Positions 8,183 through 17,380 of a stretch of 64,000 nucleotides of DNA are shown piece after piece. The notes below the pieces were generated by a model. It ran no database searches. It was given only the letters and a program-made list of their open reading frames with translations, and was not told where the DNA came from. Numbering within the stretch: the first letter of the stretch is position 1; every line of letters starts with the position of its first letter. Source of the DNA: Bacteroidales bacterium UBA1181 (GTDB lineage Bacteria > Bacteroidota > Bacteroidia > Bacteroidales > Paludibacteraceae); NCBI GenBank assembly GCA_002310215.1, contig DBYR01000014.1, forward strand, positions 102,460 through 166,459, in the 5' to 3' direction. A program made the position numbers and the translations under genes.

Positions 8183-8599
8183 TTAATTATTTTTTCCGGC
8201 GCATCGGGGGCATATCCCTTTAATCATGTAGTTGATGGATTGTGTTTCGTATCCTTCAGGTAGTTGGACAATGGGCACTTGTATGTCGTGCAGACATGTG
8301 GTCTCATGGCATATCTCGCAGTGGAAGTGTGTGTGCATGTCTGTTATGCTACACTCTTTTTCGCCATGGCAGACCTCGTATCTGATGGCGGTGCCGTCAT
8401 CGACCTCGTGGGTGACGTGGTGTTCCCGAAATAGGTTGAGTGTGCGGAAAATGCTTGATTTGTCCATGTCGGGCAATTCATCTTCCAGCTCGGAGAGAGA
8501 ACTGGGCCGTTCCATCCTCAACAGAGCGCGTAGGACGAGCATACGGTTGGCCGTTGGCTTCACCCCCTTGCCGTTGAGTATCTCTTCTTCCGTTTTCAT
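8183..8599 (-). CDS. Fur-family metal-responsive transcriptional regulator
   Basis: This 138-residue protein is of usual Fur length. Residues about 10-80 form a winged helix (PTANRMLVLRALL; DKSSIFRTLNLF). The C-terminal half carries the metal and dimer signature: HTHFHCEICHETTCLHD with its first CxxC pair, and CPRC near the end, giving the four-Cys structural zinc site. Members bind Fe, Zn, Mn or peroxide signals and usually repress uptake or stress genes; which metal cannot be told here. Its ATG lies 3 bp from the end of the upstream CotH-type gene, so the two may share a transcript. Confidence 0.9.
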   Translation of the reverse strand: MKTEEEILNGKGVKPTANRMLVLRALLRMERPSSLSELEDELPDMDKSSIFRTLNLFREHHVTHEVDDGTAIRYEVCHGEKECSITDMHTHFHCEICHETTCLHDIQVPIVQLPEGYETQSINYMIKGICPRCAGKNN

Positions 8600-8602
8600 C
8601 GC

Positions 8603-11600
8603 CTATTTCTTAATGACTATGCCACTACCATACTGTGTGTCTGATTTCACTTCGATGATATATGGTCCGTCTGCCATCTTGCTTAAATCGATTGGGTCAT
8701 CCTCTCCGTTGAGGTACTGCATGATCACCATGTTGCCTAACTGGTTGTATACGTATGCGTACGCCTTTCCTTTGCACCCGTGTATATACACTTCGTTGTA
8801 GGTTGGGTTAGGGTAGAATGTGATGCCTGATGCCGGTTTGTCAACATGAACCTCTTCATTATTCACGCTTCCGCTGACATTCAACTTGGCGGTGAAGGCC
8901 TCTTTCGGAGTGACGGTGAAGGTCATTTCCTTGCAGAGGTGGGAGATATACTTCGCCTTGGCGTTCAGGGCGAATGTCAAGTCGGATGTGGCGCTGTTGA
9001 TCTGGTGCACTTCCGCCGCGATGATGTTTTGACCCTTGTTGAGTTTGGATGGGTCGATCTCTATTTGCGCCCGCTGGTCGTCGTAGTAATTCAGAGTGGT
9101 GTCTTTGTACTTCAATTCAGCATGTGCGGAGTCCTTCGGCAGGTTGTATCGTCCGATCTCTTCTCCGTTGAGGTAGATAGCCACACCATCATCGTAGGTT
9201 ACATTAGCTGTGAAGCTCTTTATGCCTGTCGTGTCGTCGATCGAGAACACATGTCTAAAGTAGGCTGTGATGTACTTGGCGCTATCTCCATCTTCGTATG
9301 GTATATCGGTGTTGTATTCGAAACCGCGGTCTTTATTCGAAGCATCATAACCCATGTAGCCGTGTGCTTCCTCAGTCCAGCCGGTTTCGTCGTAGCTGAG
9401 TTCCTTCCACTTCCCGCTTGGGGCGGAGCCTTTGTAGTAGTATTCCCATTGGGAGCTTGGGGTGATGATGTCCTCGTATGATTCCGTGAATGTGGATAGT
9501 TCCCATTCTTTGAACCCGACCCATAGAGGCAGTATAGGCGTGACGGTGAGTGATTTCCCCTTCATTAATCGGTAGGATACGATATTATTTCTGATGGTAT
9601 CACCGTTTATTCTGTATTGCATTGTCGGGAATGCGCAACTGATTTCCACAGGATAGGTGCGCATTTCAATAATTGTTTTGCAGTCGTATATGCCGTTCTC
9701 TTCGCCTGGAGTCGCCTCAGAGAACCCATTGTGTTCCGTGCAGACGGAGAAGGTCTTGAAGGTGGATGCTCCGTCTTTTATCCTTCCGTAGCTGCAATCA
9801 TCACCTAATGCGTCGAATTTAATTTTATCCACCAAGATGATGGAGTCCCTTACATTCTTGTACAGTGTGATCTCCTCTCCTGTGCTGGAAAGCTTGAACC
9901 CGAGGTGTTGCGCACCGCTCTTGCTCCTGCCGTCGGCCCAAAGAAGCAGATGCCCCTTAGGCGGGATGTTGGTCATTTCATATCCCCGCGCAATTTCCAC
10001 GGTCGTGTCTTTGTCCTTCAGGTAGAAACCCGCCACGTCCACGTATTCGTCGCCTGTGTTATAGAGTTCAATCCAGTCTTCTCCCTTGTTTGACTCTGGG
10101 TCGATGAAGATGGATGACTTGGCGCATACTTCGTTGATGACAATGGTCGGTTTGTCGTAACTCTCCTCTTTGATGGTCAACTCGACATCGATTGTGTCTT
10201 TGGAAAGGCTGAATCCGACGCCGTAACTGTTATATCTTACGGTATCTACTTTCCAATTATCCACGATATAGCCGTTAGGAAGAATTGGCTTAATGGTTAT
10301 GCCCATATTCTTGAGCAGTTTGACCTTCTGTGAATTGCCTTCCATCGCTACATCATTCACGTAGAAACCCTTCACTTTGCTTTTCAAGTCGCCTTTGCTG
10401 GAGATGCGTAGGACGGCTGACTCATCCTGCTTCAAGCCGCAGTAACGGGCTAAATGCTCCTTGTATATGCTGCGACGATTCAAGGCAAATTCTGTTAGAG
10501 CCTTGATGCCATCGGTGGAACTGTTATCTCCCTCGAAGCCCGCTTTCTTTGTCGCACAATGTTCTCTCCTGACAAGGTCCAGGAAAGAGTCTCTTTTGGC
10601 CTCGATAACACTTGTTGAGAACGAGGTGGATAGGTGTATAAGTGCCTTGGTCAGGAACATATTCTTGAACCCTTTGTTTTTCATGAGATTTTTGAAAAGG
10701 ATGGTCTTCCATTTGCTCTCTTCCGTTACCGGGTATCCGCTGTTCGGACTGGCATTCGCCCAGTTGTGTTCGCTTCCCTCTCCTGTACACCATGTGATGG
10801 TGTTGAGGTTGGCGTCGCAGTAGTTGCCATCTCCCCATCCATATAATCCTAAGGCGAAGTCTGTGTCATATAGTATCCACCTGAATTTGCCACCGATGTG
10901 CTTCCTCCAGCATTTCTGGTTGTTGCCTGGCCAATCGGTGTTGACGACGAACTGCTCGAAAATCATGTAGTTGACGTATTCGTCCACGTCCATGTAATTG
11001 CTGAGTTGCGCCACGTAATTGTCTTTCTTGTAGTTGTTGCTGTCTGTGGCGAACGCTATCATTTCGTTGTAGGCGTTCAGGTCGCCTAATGCGGCCTCTA
11101 TCTTGTTTTCCGTCATCTCCACGATGTCTATCTTGTCCTCGTCTATCCCATAGTTGGCTTCAATGTATGAACCGTTGGTCCTCTCCCTGAGCCCCATGAG
11201 TCCCTTGTATTTTCCGTTTAGGTAGTAGCTGACGGGCTGATAGGCTTGGTAGTCGATGTTGCCCATGCTTTTGGCGAGGCATTGGATGAATCCGTCGCGC
11301 CATCTGTATGTTTCGAATCCGTTTCCTCCGTTACGGAGTTGTAGGCTGGAGTATAACTGCCCTGCCTTGTCACTGTCCTTGAAGAAACTATAGTTGAATA
11401 ATTCCGCGCCTGTCCTTTTACTGGTGGTGATTTTCAGTGATTTGACGCTGTATTTGCGCGAACAACCTCCCATGATGCCGACCATGGCCTCTTGTGATAA
11501 CTTTTGTTCCCCATCGACGAAGTATTCGAAGTTCACCGCTCTCTTCCATGCCTGATTGTAGTTGGCGCTGCTGGCGATGCATCCTTTGGTGCCCGCTATT

Positions 11601-12562
11601 CCCGACTCGCCGGTGCAATGTATTCCTATATTTTTGTCATATAGGAAATCATGATCCGTCACGATGGATACTACTGGCGGATTCTTTCCGTCGCATTCTT
11701 CCCTGTCTGAATTATAGACGATGAAGGACCCTGTCAGTATGTCGCTTGGCAAATAACCGTCTTTAAAGGCGCGTGCGCGGATGGTGCATGTGGTGTCTAT
11801 TTTTATCTTTGTGGTATCCTTGATGAACCTATAGCTCTTTTCTGTTGGTATGGATCCGTTTGTCGTATAGTAAATCTTCACATCTGCGGTTCCACACTCT
11901 AACTTCACTTTCTTGTCTGTCCATTTGTCTTTGTAACCCACGCCAGGTTGTGTGCCGCTGAATGTCGGTTTGGCGCATTGTCCATCTTTTAGGCTCGTAT
12001 ATCCTATCTCGTTTTTCCCCCCTCGTGTCGGTACCATGTATCCTTTCCCTTGGTCATTCACATCGCATACACCGTATGAGAGGTGTGGCTTCATCGTCGA
12101 ATAAATCAACATGGAGCCTTTTATGTCTTTATTCCCCTTGTTTTTCAGGGAGGCTGGTGGGGTTATCTCCAAAATGCCTTCGTCCGGATCCACCTTGTAT
12201 GGCGCATGTTTCTCTTTGGCTGATGTGTGTGGTAACGGTTCGTAATCGTCGAATGGTATTACTTTATATTTCTTTGTCGGTACGATGATGTCGAAGTCTA
12301 TTACCCAACTCCATTTCTTTTCCTCCGTTTGTGTTCCATTCTTTTTCTTGTATGTGTAATTGGTTATTTCCCAACCTTTTATGTTGATATCGTTCTCCCC
12401 GCTGTTGTAGAATTCCACCCACCCGGTGAACTCTTTTTCCTCGTTTATGTCTGTACTTATGTTGCATGGCATTATCTCGTTTATGATAATGCTTGCTTGT
12501 GATGTTATTCCCATGTATAACATGGCGACCATCGCGATTACCCTTACTGAATATATTCTCAT
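8603..12562 (-). CDS. CotH-kinase family protein with lamin-tail domains and type IX sorting tail
   Basis: The protein has 1319 residues from the ATG at 12562, chosen over 12601 because the signal peptide (MRIYSVRVIAMVAMLYMG) starts there. The domain order is: a lamin-tail domain (about 25-140, INEIMP...WVEFYN), a chitobiase-type beta domain (about 205-285, IYYTTNGSIPTEKS), a CotH domain (about 290-705, with GLMGLRERTNGSYIE and the metal-binding-like ILYDTDFALG), a second lamin-tail domain (about 800-920, INEVCAKSS...DWIELYN), a jelly-roll-like region, and a sorting tail (about 1245-1319, FYPNPTYNEVYI...YIIEVKS). CotH proteins are secreted atypical protein kinases in Bacillus spores; the substrate in Bacteroidetes is unknown. 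Export by the type IX system is inferred from the tail. Confidence 0.88.
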   Translation of the reverse strand: MRIYSVRVIAMVAMLYMGITSQASIIINEIMPCNISTDINEEKEFTGWVEFYNSGENDINIKGWEITNYTYKKKNGTQTEEKKWSWVIDFDIIVPTKKYKVIPFDDYEPLPHTSAKEKHAPYKVDPDEGILEITPPASLKNKGNKDIKGSMLIYSTMKPHLSYGVCDVNDQGKGYMVPTRGGKNEIGYTSLKDGQCAKPTFSGTQPGVGYKDKWTDKKVKLECGTADVKIYYTTNGSIPTEKSYRFIKDTTKIKIDTTCTIRARAFKDGYLPSDILTGSFIVYNSDREECDGKNPPVVSIVTDHDFLYDKNIGIHCTGESGIAGTKGCIASSANYNQAWKRAVNFEYFVDGEQKLSQEAMVGIMGGCSRKYSVKSLKITTSKRTGAELFNYSFFKDSDKAGQLYSSLQLRNGGNGFETYRWRDGFIQCLAKSMGNIDYQAYQPVSYYLNGKYKGLMGLRERTNGSYIEANYGIDEDKIDIVEMTENKIEAALGDLNAYNEMIAFATDSNNYKKDNYVAQLSNYMDVDEYVNYMIFEQFVVNTDWPGNNQKCWRKHIGGKFRWILYDTDFALGLYGWGDGNYCDANLNTITWCTGEGSEHNWANASPNSGYPVTEESKWKTILFKNLMKNKGFKNMFLTKALIHLSTSFSTSVIEAKRDSFLDLVRREHCATKKAGFEGDNSSTDGIKALTEFALNRRSIYKEHLARYCGLKQDESAVLRISSKGDLKSKVKGFYVNDVAMEGNSQKVKLLKNMGITIKPILPNGYIVDNWKVDTVRYNSYGVGFSLSKDTIDVELTIKEESYDKPTIVINEVCAKSSIFIDPESNKGEDWIELYNTGDEYVDVAGFYLKDKDTTVEIARGYEMTNIPPKGHLLLWADGRSKSGAQHLGFKLSSTGEEITLYKNVRDSIILVDKIKFDALGDDCSYGRIKDGASTFKTFSVCTEHNGFSEATPGEENGIYDCKTIIEMRTYPVEISCAFPTMQYRINGDTIRNNIVSYRLMKGKSLTVTPILPLWVGFKEWELSTFTESYEDIITPSSQWEYYYKGSAPSGKWKELSYDETGWTEEAHGYMGYDASNKDRGFEYNTDIPYEDGDSAKYITAYFRHVFSIDDTTGIKSFTANVTYDDGVAIYLNGEEIGRYNLPKDSAHAELKYKDTTLNYYDDQRAQIEIDPSKLNKGQNIIAAEVHQINSATSDLTFALNAKAKYISHLCKEMTFTVTPKEAFTAKLNVSGSVNNEEVHVDKPASGITFYPNPTYNEVYIHGCKGKAYAYVYNQLGNMVIMQYLNGEDDPIDLSKMADGPYIIEVKSDTQYGSGIVIKK

Positions 12563-12721
12563 TTTATTATAAAATGTGTGTGCGTGGAACCCCCTCCACA
12601 TCTAAATTTATGCTAAAATATGGTAAGTTTTGTTATTATCCAAGAATATTTAAGCGAAAAGGTTTTTTGTTTCTGTTTTTTTGTGGAAAATATGCTTTTT
12701 CCCCTTATATTGGCGTATTTA

Positions 12722-13348
12722 TTATTGCCCTAATTCTTCGTAGAATTCCGCCAAAAATCTTTTCAGGAATTTTGTACGTTTCTTCGCTATTTCCTTTGCG
12801 GTTGGTGTGTGCATCAATGCCTCTAATTTGAGTAGTTTTTCATAGAAATGGGAGAGGGAGGTGTCGGTTGGATGATTCCAACCGACTATCCCTCCCTCTC
12901 TCTTAATGTTAATGTTGTCGTAGAACAGTCTGCCTTGACTCGCTCCATATTCGATGGTGCGGATGATGCCAATGGCTCCGATGGCGTCGAGTCTGTCCGC
13001 ATCACGGACAATCATGGCGTTGAGGCTTGTCAGTGGACGGTTCTCTCCTTTGTTGTAGGAGATGTTTTGGATGATGTACATCACCTCCTCCACTTCGCTG
13101 GGATTGAATCCTTGCGCCTTGAGAAACCGCTCAACCTTGTGGGTCTGACTGTCCACATCGGTGAAAAGTTTCTTGTCAATGCAGTCGTGCAACCATGCCG
13201 CAGTGAGGATTATCTTCTCGTCTCCGCCTTCCTTCAAGATGATTTTCTTGGCGTTTGCGACGACTCTCTCCGCATGTTGATGGTTGTGTCCGCTATGGTC
13301 TTGCGACAACTCCTCGACGACAAACCGTTGTATGACAGAATAGTCCAC
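12722..13348 (-). CDS. HD-domain metal-dependent phosphohydrolase (YedJ-like)
   Basis: This 208-residue protein shows the HD signature in order: HNHQHAERVV (about residues 19-28), WLHDCIDKK, and RDADRLDAIGAIGIIRT. These supply the His, His-Asp and Asp metal ligands. The layout fits small stand-alone HD hydrolases of the YedJ type, which act on nucleotides or other phosphoesters; the natural substrate is unknown. The gene starts 8 bp after the lipoprotein gene at 13357-13830 and is probably co-transcribed with it. Confidence 0.85.
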   Translation of the reverse strand: MDYSVIQRFVVEELSQDHSGHNHQHAERVVANAKKIILKEGGDEKIILTAAWLHDCIDKKLFTDVDSQTHKVERFLKAQGFNPSEVEEVMYIIQNISYNKGENRPLTSLNAMIVRDADRLDAIGAIGIIRTIEYGASQGRLFYDNINIKREGGIVGWNHPTDTSLSHFYEKLLKLEALMHTPTAKEIAKKRTKFLKRFLAEFYEELGQ

Positions 13349-13356
13349 GTCCGATG

Positions 13357-13830
13357 TTATCTTCCAGACCTTCCTCCACTTCGTGTGCTGGTGCTGCCAC
13401 TTCTCCCGCTTCTCGTGTTCGAAGGCGTGGAACTGCTTGGCTGTGCGCTACGTTGTGAGGAACTGGAACCTCTTTTGACGTTTTGTTGCTCATTCTTCTG
13501 TTGAGGAACGGTCGTGCCGCTATTGCGTATCCTATTGCTTTCCACGTCACGTACGCTTGTTTTTGGCTTCACTGGCGGTGGCGGCGGTGGCGCTTGAGGA
13601 CCCTTGTGGTGTGGCGCTTGAGGACCTTTCCTGAACTGGTCTATCGGATATCTCTTCGGACCAGGTCCGTAGTGATGTGGATGTCCGTAATGTGGATGCG
13701 GGTGTCCGTAATGAGCTGGCGGTGGCGGTGGTGGCGTGCGATGCGTGGTCGTGTGCGTCGATACCGTGCACGATGCCATCATGAATGCGATGATACATGA
13801 TGAAATAATTGCCGAAATTTTATGTTTCAT
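13357..13830 (-). CDS. His/Pro-rich lipoprotein, unknown function
   Basis: The protein has 157 residues from the ATG at 13830. An in-frame ATG at 13893 would put a non-signal stretch in front, so I prefer the later start. A lipoprotein signal (IISSCIIAFMMASC) places the lipidated Cys at residue 21. The mature part has a proline run (TPPPPPPAHYG), a His-rich segment (HYGHPHPHYGHPHHYG, about residues 37-52), a second proline run, and a Ser/Arg/Gly-rich low-complexity tail. The His cluster could bind Zn, Ni or Cu, but that is inference from composition. I recognise no family. Confidence 0.7.
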   Translation of the reverse strand: MKHKISAIISSCIIAFMMASCTVSTHTTTHRTPPPPPPAHYGHPHPHYGHPHHYGPGPKRYPIDQFRKGPQAPHHKGPQAPPPPPPVKPKTSVRDVESNRIRNSGTTVPQQKNEQQNVKRGSSSSQRSAQPSSSTPSNTRSGRSGSTSTRSGGRSGR

Positions 13831-13950
13831 TTTCTTTCCTCTTTTTGTTGTTGTAATTCTATGTAAATATAGAATATAATTCTTAATCTTCAAAATTTTT
13901 CTCGTGTTCCGGACCTTGATCAGATGGCGCTTCGAAACACTTTTGGGGAA

Positions 13951-15666
13951 TTAATAGTCCCAGCCGAACACTGCTCCCACGTATGGTCGGGTCACCTTCT
14001 GGGAGGTGTTGTTTTCTATTCCTCTTAAATAGTCAAATGTCGCGCCAAGGTATAATTGATGTTTTTTGTCATATCTCCAACCAAAGTTTACTCCAGACCG
14101 GATGTTCCAGAAGAATGTCTCTGAGCTTATTCCACCGCCTGGGAGGACGTATGGAGTCAGTGCGAATTTCTCCCCGAAGCCAATTGGAACGCGGACACCT
14201 ATGTTGTATTTTATTCCGTAGATAAAGATGGTGTCCCCTGGTATTGTCCTTTCTTCATAGGTGCCCTCTATGATTTCATTCCTGGCGATTATATCCTTTC
14301 CTCCGAAGAAGGTGACGGATCTCATTCCGAGGGTCGCGAAGTATCGGTTGATGGAAAGCGTGACGTTCATTTTGGAATATTCGTTGAGTCCGAAAAGTGC
14401 GCTGGTCGACAATCCTTTCCCGTTCTTCTTGATGATGTGGACGTTTGAACTCATCTGGAGAATACTGCCATCGAGGCCGTTCGATGCGATTTTCCATTGT
14501 CCTTGCTCATTCACCCAATTGAACACCTTGTCTTTCCCGTTGTAGCTGAATGTGCTCATGGCTGTCGCACCTGTTTCGCTCAATTTGGTTTCCTTCAGTG
14601 TCAATGTCTGCTTTTTCTTCTTGACGCTTTGGGCGAGGTTATCCGCCAAAAGGATCTTCAACGCTTCTGTTCCTTTCGCTTCTTTCAAATTCTCCCTTAT
14701 TTCTGTTTGAGCCTCTGATGACGCTTGGCTGAACATATCTTGGAATGCCTCTTTCGTGATGGAGTAGGTACATTCATCGGATATGAATGGCACTATATCC
14801 TTGTAGCCGGAAAGCAATGCGTTGTAGAAGTTCTCTCCTGCGGCCTTGGCGTTTTCTTCTTGTTTCTGCGCTGTTACATTGACTGTCTCTGTTATCGATT
14901 GATTGACGAATTCGCTGATGAATTTCGTCGGAATGGAGAAGTTGGTGTTCTCTCTGCCACCCGCTTTCCAAGTGTTGACTCCAATGACGTAGTAGCTAGG
15001 CGCGCCGCCTTTCCTTTCCTTCCTGATGAGCAATGGACCTCCGGAGTTACCTGCATCCACTTGTGCGGTGTGTTGGATGACGTGGAATTTCTTCTCGTCG
15101 CCGAAGTCTTTGTCCTTCACGCTCATGTTGGAGATGATTCCTTTACCGAGCTGCCATACCGGATTGTTTCCTAATCCAGGATATCCTGCAGACCATACAT
15201 CGTCTCCTTCGTTCACATTTTCCGTGTAGAATTCGAGGCTTTGCCCGATTTTAAAGTGCCTTGGCAACTCTACGATGGCAACATCGATATCCTCGCTTTC
15301 CTTTATGACTGGACAATCCTCGTATTTTGTCGCGGTGTCTCCATTGAATTCAATGTTGACCGACTTCAAACCTCGTGTCACATGCTTGTTCGTGACGATA
15401 TAGTGCCTCCCGTTCTTGCCTTTGATGACGAATCCGGAACCAGACCAACCTTTTTGGTAGGCTTTGTATTCGCTGGCGGCGGAATAGTAACTGTAGTTGG
15501 CCAGAATTCGCACCATTTCCGAAGCATGCTTTTTCATCTCTTCCGAAATGTTTGGGGTGACTATGGCTACTTGGTCCTTGAGATTCGTGGTTTTCTCTTC
15601 GGCGAATGATGAGAAGGCGAATACTATTGAAAGCACGTAAGTGAGTAGTAATGTTAGTCTCTTCAT
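13951..15666 (-). CDS. Trypsin-like serine protease fused to a C-terminal barrel-like domain (intact triad)
   Basis: The 571-residue protein starts with a signal peptide (residues 1-22). Residues about 28-255 form a DegP/trypsin-type domain with His95 (VTNKHVTRG), Asp128 (DIDVAIVELP) and Ser208 (DAGNSGGP), a complete catalytic triad. Residues about 265-400 resemble an NTF2/DUF4878-type helix-sheet domain (FNWVNEQGQWKIA). Residues about 410-571 alternate polar and hydrophobic residues and end in GWDY, as expected for an outer-membrane beta-barrel. I infer a periplasmic or surface protease tethered to the outer membrane. It is the last of five related genes and pairs with the catalytically dead paralogue at 17381-19177. 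Confidence 0.82.
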   Translation of the reverse strand: MKRLTLLLTYVLSIVFAFSSFAEEKTTNLKDQVAIVTPNISEEMKKHASEMVRILANYSYYSAASEYKAYQKGWSGSGFVIKGKNGRHYIVTNKHVTRGLKSVNIEFNGDTATKYEDCPVIKESEDIDVAIVELPRHFKIGQSLEFYTENVNEGDDVWSAGYPGLGNNPVWQLGKGIISNMSVKDKDFGDEKKFHVIQHTAQVDAGNSGGPLLIRKERKGGAPSYYVIGVNTWKAGGRENTNFSIPTKFISEFVNQSITETVNVTAQKQEENAKAAGENFYNALLSGYKDIVPFISDECTYSITKEAFQDMFSQASSEAQTEIRENLKEAKGTEALKILLADNLAQSVKKKKQTLTLKETKLSETGATAMSTFSYNGKDKVFNWVNEQGQWKIASNGLDGSILQMSSNVHIIKKNGKGLSTSALFGLNEYSKMNVTLSINRYFATLGMRSVTFFGGKDIIARNEIIEGTYEERTIPGDTIFIYGIKYNIGVRVPIGFGEKFALTPYVLPGGGISSETFFWNIRSGVNFGWRYDKKHQLYLGATFDYLRGIENNTSQKVTRPYVGAVFGWDY

Positions 15667-15742
15667 TTTAATTGTATTTTTTCTTGTTTGTGATTCAGTT
15701 TATTTTATTCGTTTCTTTGTCTATCCCTTATGCCTGTCTTTT

Positions 15743-16420
15743 TCAATCATTTCTGACTTTCTTGCATTTCAATGGTTCAGGGCGTATGTACGTGTCTAAA
15801 ATTACCTGGAGATCATCTCTCTTATACTTGCCCGCACGTATGTTTTTGATCATTTGTTTGTCTCCTGGGAAAACGCCTCTCGGCCATGTTGTCCAATTGA
15901 TTGGTGCCCCTGGGCACATTGAGGCGTATTCATCCCCTTCGAATAGGAAAAGTGTATTGAGGGTGAACGTGCCCGAACCTTCTCTATAGATTAATGTCAG
16001 TTCTCCATTCTCATCGATCTTATAACTGTCCGCTTTACATAAAGCTTTCCCGTTTTCCCCCTCCGAGTCTAGAACGCACCAATACTTGTGTCCTTTGTCT
16101 GTTATTCTGACCTTTTCAAATTTGTATTTCTTTGTCGGGTTTGCGGCGTTCCAGCAAACGATGTAATCCATCGGCTCTGATTCCAGTTCGACTTTTTCTA
16201 CTTTGTCTTTTTCATTGATTTTTGAATAGGTGATATAACGCGCTTTGCTGAAAATATTTCCATGGGGTAAGTCCAGGTTTTCAACATATACGACGTTCCC
16301 GTCGGTATAGTGTATGTCCGCATTTATTCGAGACACTTTTGGCTCCGCTTGAACGATTACACATGCGAAAAAGCTCAATAATATGGCGCATGCTATTCTA
16401 TTGATGTAGTTATGTTTCAT
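15743..16420 (-). CDS. Secreted protein of an unknown three-member family (copy A)
   Basis: This 225-residue protein has a signal peptide (MKHNYINRIACAILLSFFACVIVQA). I recognise no described family, but it shares motifs in the same order with two neighbours (16521-17204, 19187-19870). These are ADIHYTDGNVVYVENL near residue 35, MDYIVCWNAANPTKKYKFEKVRIT in the middle (given here as a motif region at about 82-105), FLFEGDEYAS near 160, and a C-terminal block with DKQMIKN, GKYKRDDLQVILD and RPEPL. It lies 76 bp upstream of the intact protease. The repeated pairing of such a gene with a protease gene suggests a partner, substrate or inhibitor; this is inference. Confidence 0.75.
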   Translation of the reverse strand: MKHNYINRIACAILLSFFACVIVQAEPKVSRINADIHYTDGNVVYVENLDLPHGNIFSKARYITYSKINEKDKVEKVELESEPMDYIVCWNAANPTKKYKFEKVRITDKGHKYWCVLDSEGENGKALCKADSYKIDENGELTLIYREGSGTFTLNTLFLFEGDEYASMCPGAPINWTTWPRGVFPGDKQMIKNIRAGKYKRDDLQVILDTYIRPEPLKCKKVRND

Positions 16421-16438
16421 GTTCGTATGAATTTATGT

Positions 16439-16476
16439 GGACTCTATTACTATTCACTTCTTCAAAAAATGAGTCC
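16439..16476 (-). promoter_or_regulatory. Leader hairpin upstream of copy A
   Basis: On the minus strand GGACTC (16471-16476) pairs with GAGTCC (16439-16444) across a 26-base loop, ending 18 bases before the ATG and followed by ACA. The leaders of copies B and C hold the equivalent stem at the same place; copy B pairs with changed bases on both sides. Confidence 0.5.
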
Positions 16477-16520
16477 TTCTTTCCGAAGAGTGTGATTGCT
16501 TCTCTGCTTTTTGTATATTC

Positions 16521-17204
16521 TTATCTGTCGACTGTTAATGGTGCGGGACGTTGGTATGTGTCCAGAATCATTTGGAGATCCCCTTTTTTATATTTGCCAT
16601 TCTTTACGTCCTTGATCATTTGTTCGTCATTTTCGAAAAGGTTTTTCGGATAATATATCCAACTGCTAGGGGTTCTTTGACAGGTTGTAGCGCGTTCGTC
16701 TCCTTCAAATAAAAAGCAGGAATAACCCTTACCGTCTATAAAGAACATGCTCATTTCCCCCTTGTCGGTGACACTACAGATGTCTGGTATGCGGTATACT
16801 TTACATTTTTTCCCTTCCATCACTAGTATTGCCCAGTGTTTTTTGTCGGAATTATTATTCCTGATTTTATCAAGTTTGAATCTATTTTCCGGGGTTAATG
16901 CGTGCCAACAGATGATGGACTCTACCTCTGTTGAAGGTATGTCGTATTCTACTATCTGACCATTGCTATCGAGCTCGTTATAGCGGATCGATATTTTTGA
17001 TTTGTCTTTTTTTTCGCAATATCCGCATGGCACAGATGTTAAGTGCTCAACATGTTTGACGGTTCCGTCTGTAAGGTACAGGTCCGCTACTGTGGGGGAA
17101 AGTTGTTCCTCTTTATTTCCCCATGGTTTTGCTTGTACGATGGTATATGCGAATAAACATAGTACTATGGTGCATACGTTTTTAATGATGTGGTGCTGTT
17201 TCAT
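16521..17204 (-). CDS. Secreted protein of the same unknown family (copy B)
   Basis: This 227-residue protein starts with a signal peptide (MKQHHIIKNVCTIVLCLFAYTIVQA). It carries the family blocks ADLYLTDGTVKHVEHL, VESIICWHALTPENRFKLDKI, FLFEGDERAT and DEQMIKDVKNGKYKKGDLQ with RPAPL at the end. It has extra Cys residues (VPCGYCEKKD) missing from the other two copies. Its 5' leader is similar over about 60 bp to that of copy A, so the duplication included the leader. It stands between copy A and the pseudo-protease without a protease of its own. Function unknown. Confidence 0.75.
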   Translation of the reverse strand: MKQHHIIKNVCTIVLCLFAYTIVQAKPWGNKEEQLSPTVADLYLTDGTVKHVEHLTSVPCGYCEKKDKSKISIRYNELDSNGQIVEYDIPSTEVESIICWHALTPENRFKLDKIRNNNSDKKHWAILVMEGKKCKVYRIPDICSVTDKGEMSMFFIDGKGYSCFLFEGDERATTCQRTPSSWIYYPKNLFENDEQMIKDVKNGKYKKGDLQMILDTYQRPAPLTVDR

Positions 17205-17223
17205 GATCGTATGAATTTAATGT

Positions 17224-17260
17224 GGATCCTTTTTTATTCACTTCCTTAAAGAATGAATCC
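17224..17260 (-). promoter_or_regulatory. Leader hairpin upstream of copy B
   Basis: GGATTC (17255-17260) pairs with GGATCC (17224-17229) on the minus strand. Compared with copy A, stem position 4 changes from C-G to T-A and position 5 from T-A to T-G, so pairing is kept while bases change. It ends 19 bases before the ATG. Confidence 0.5.
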
Positions 17261-17380
17261 ATTTTTTCTCATAAGGATGTCTTTGTTCGTTTCTCTATTT
17301 CGTTCTTTGTCTGTCGTGAGGCTAATCGTCTCTGATTTTCTTGCATCTCCTGTGAGTGGAAGTGTTTTGTGCCATGTTCG

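Noticed and set aside
13483..13800. Plus-strand Trp/Arg-rich frame opposite the His/Pro-rich lipoprotein gene
   Set aside because: Trp/Arg/Met richness is the antisense reading of Pro/His codons; the minus-strand frame has a proper lipoprotein signal.
17205..17380. Possible remnant of a fourth copy of the secreted family behind the pseudo-protease
   Set aside because: Only about a dozen codons near 17330-17365 resemble the C-terminal end of copy A, and none of the internal motifs is present, so I count it as shared leader sequence or chance.
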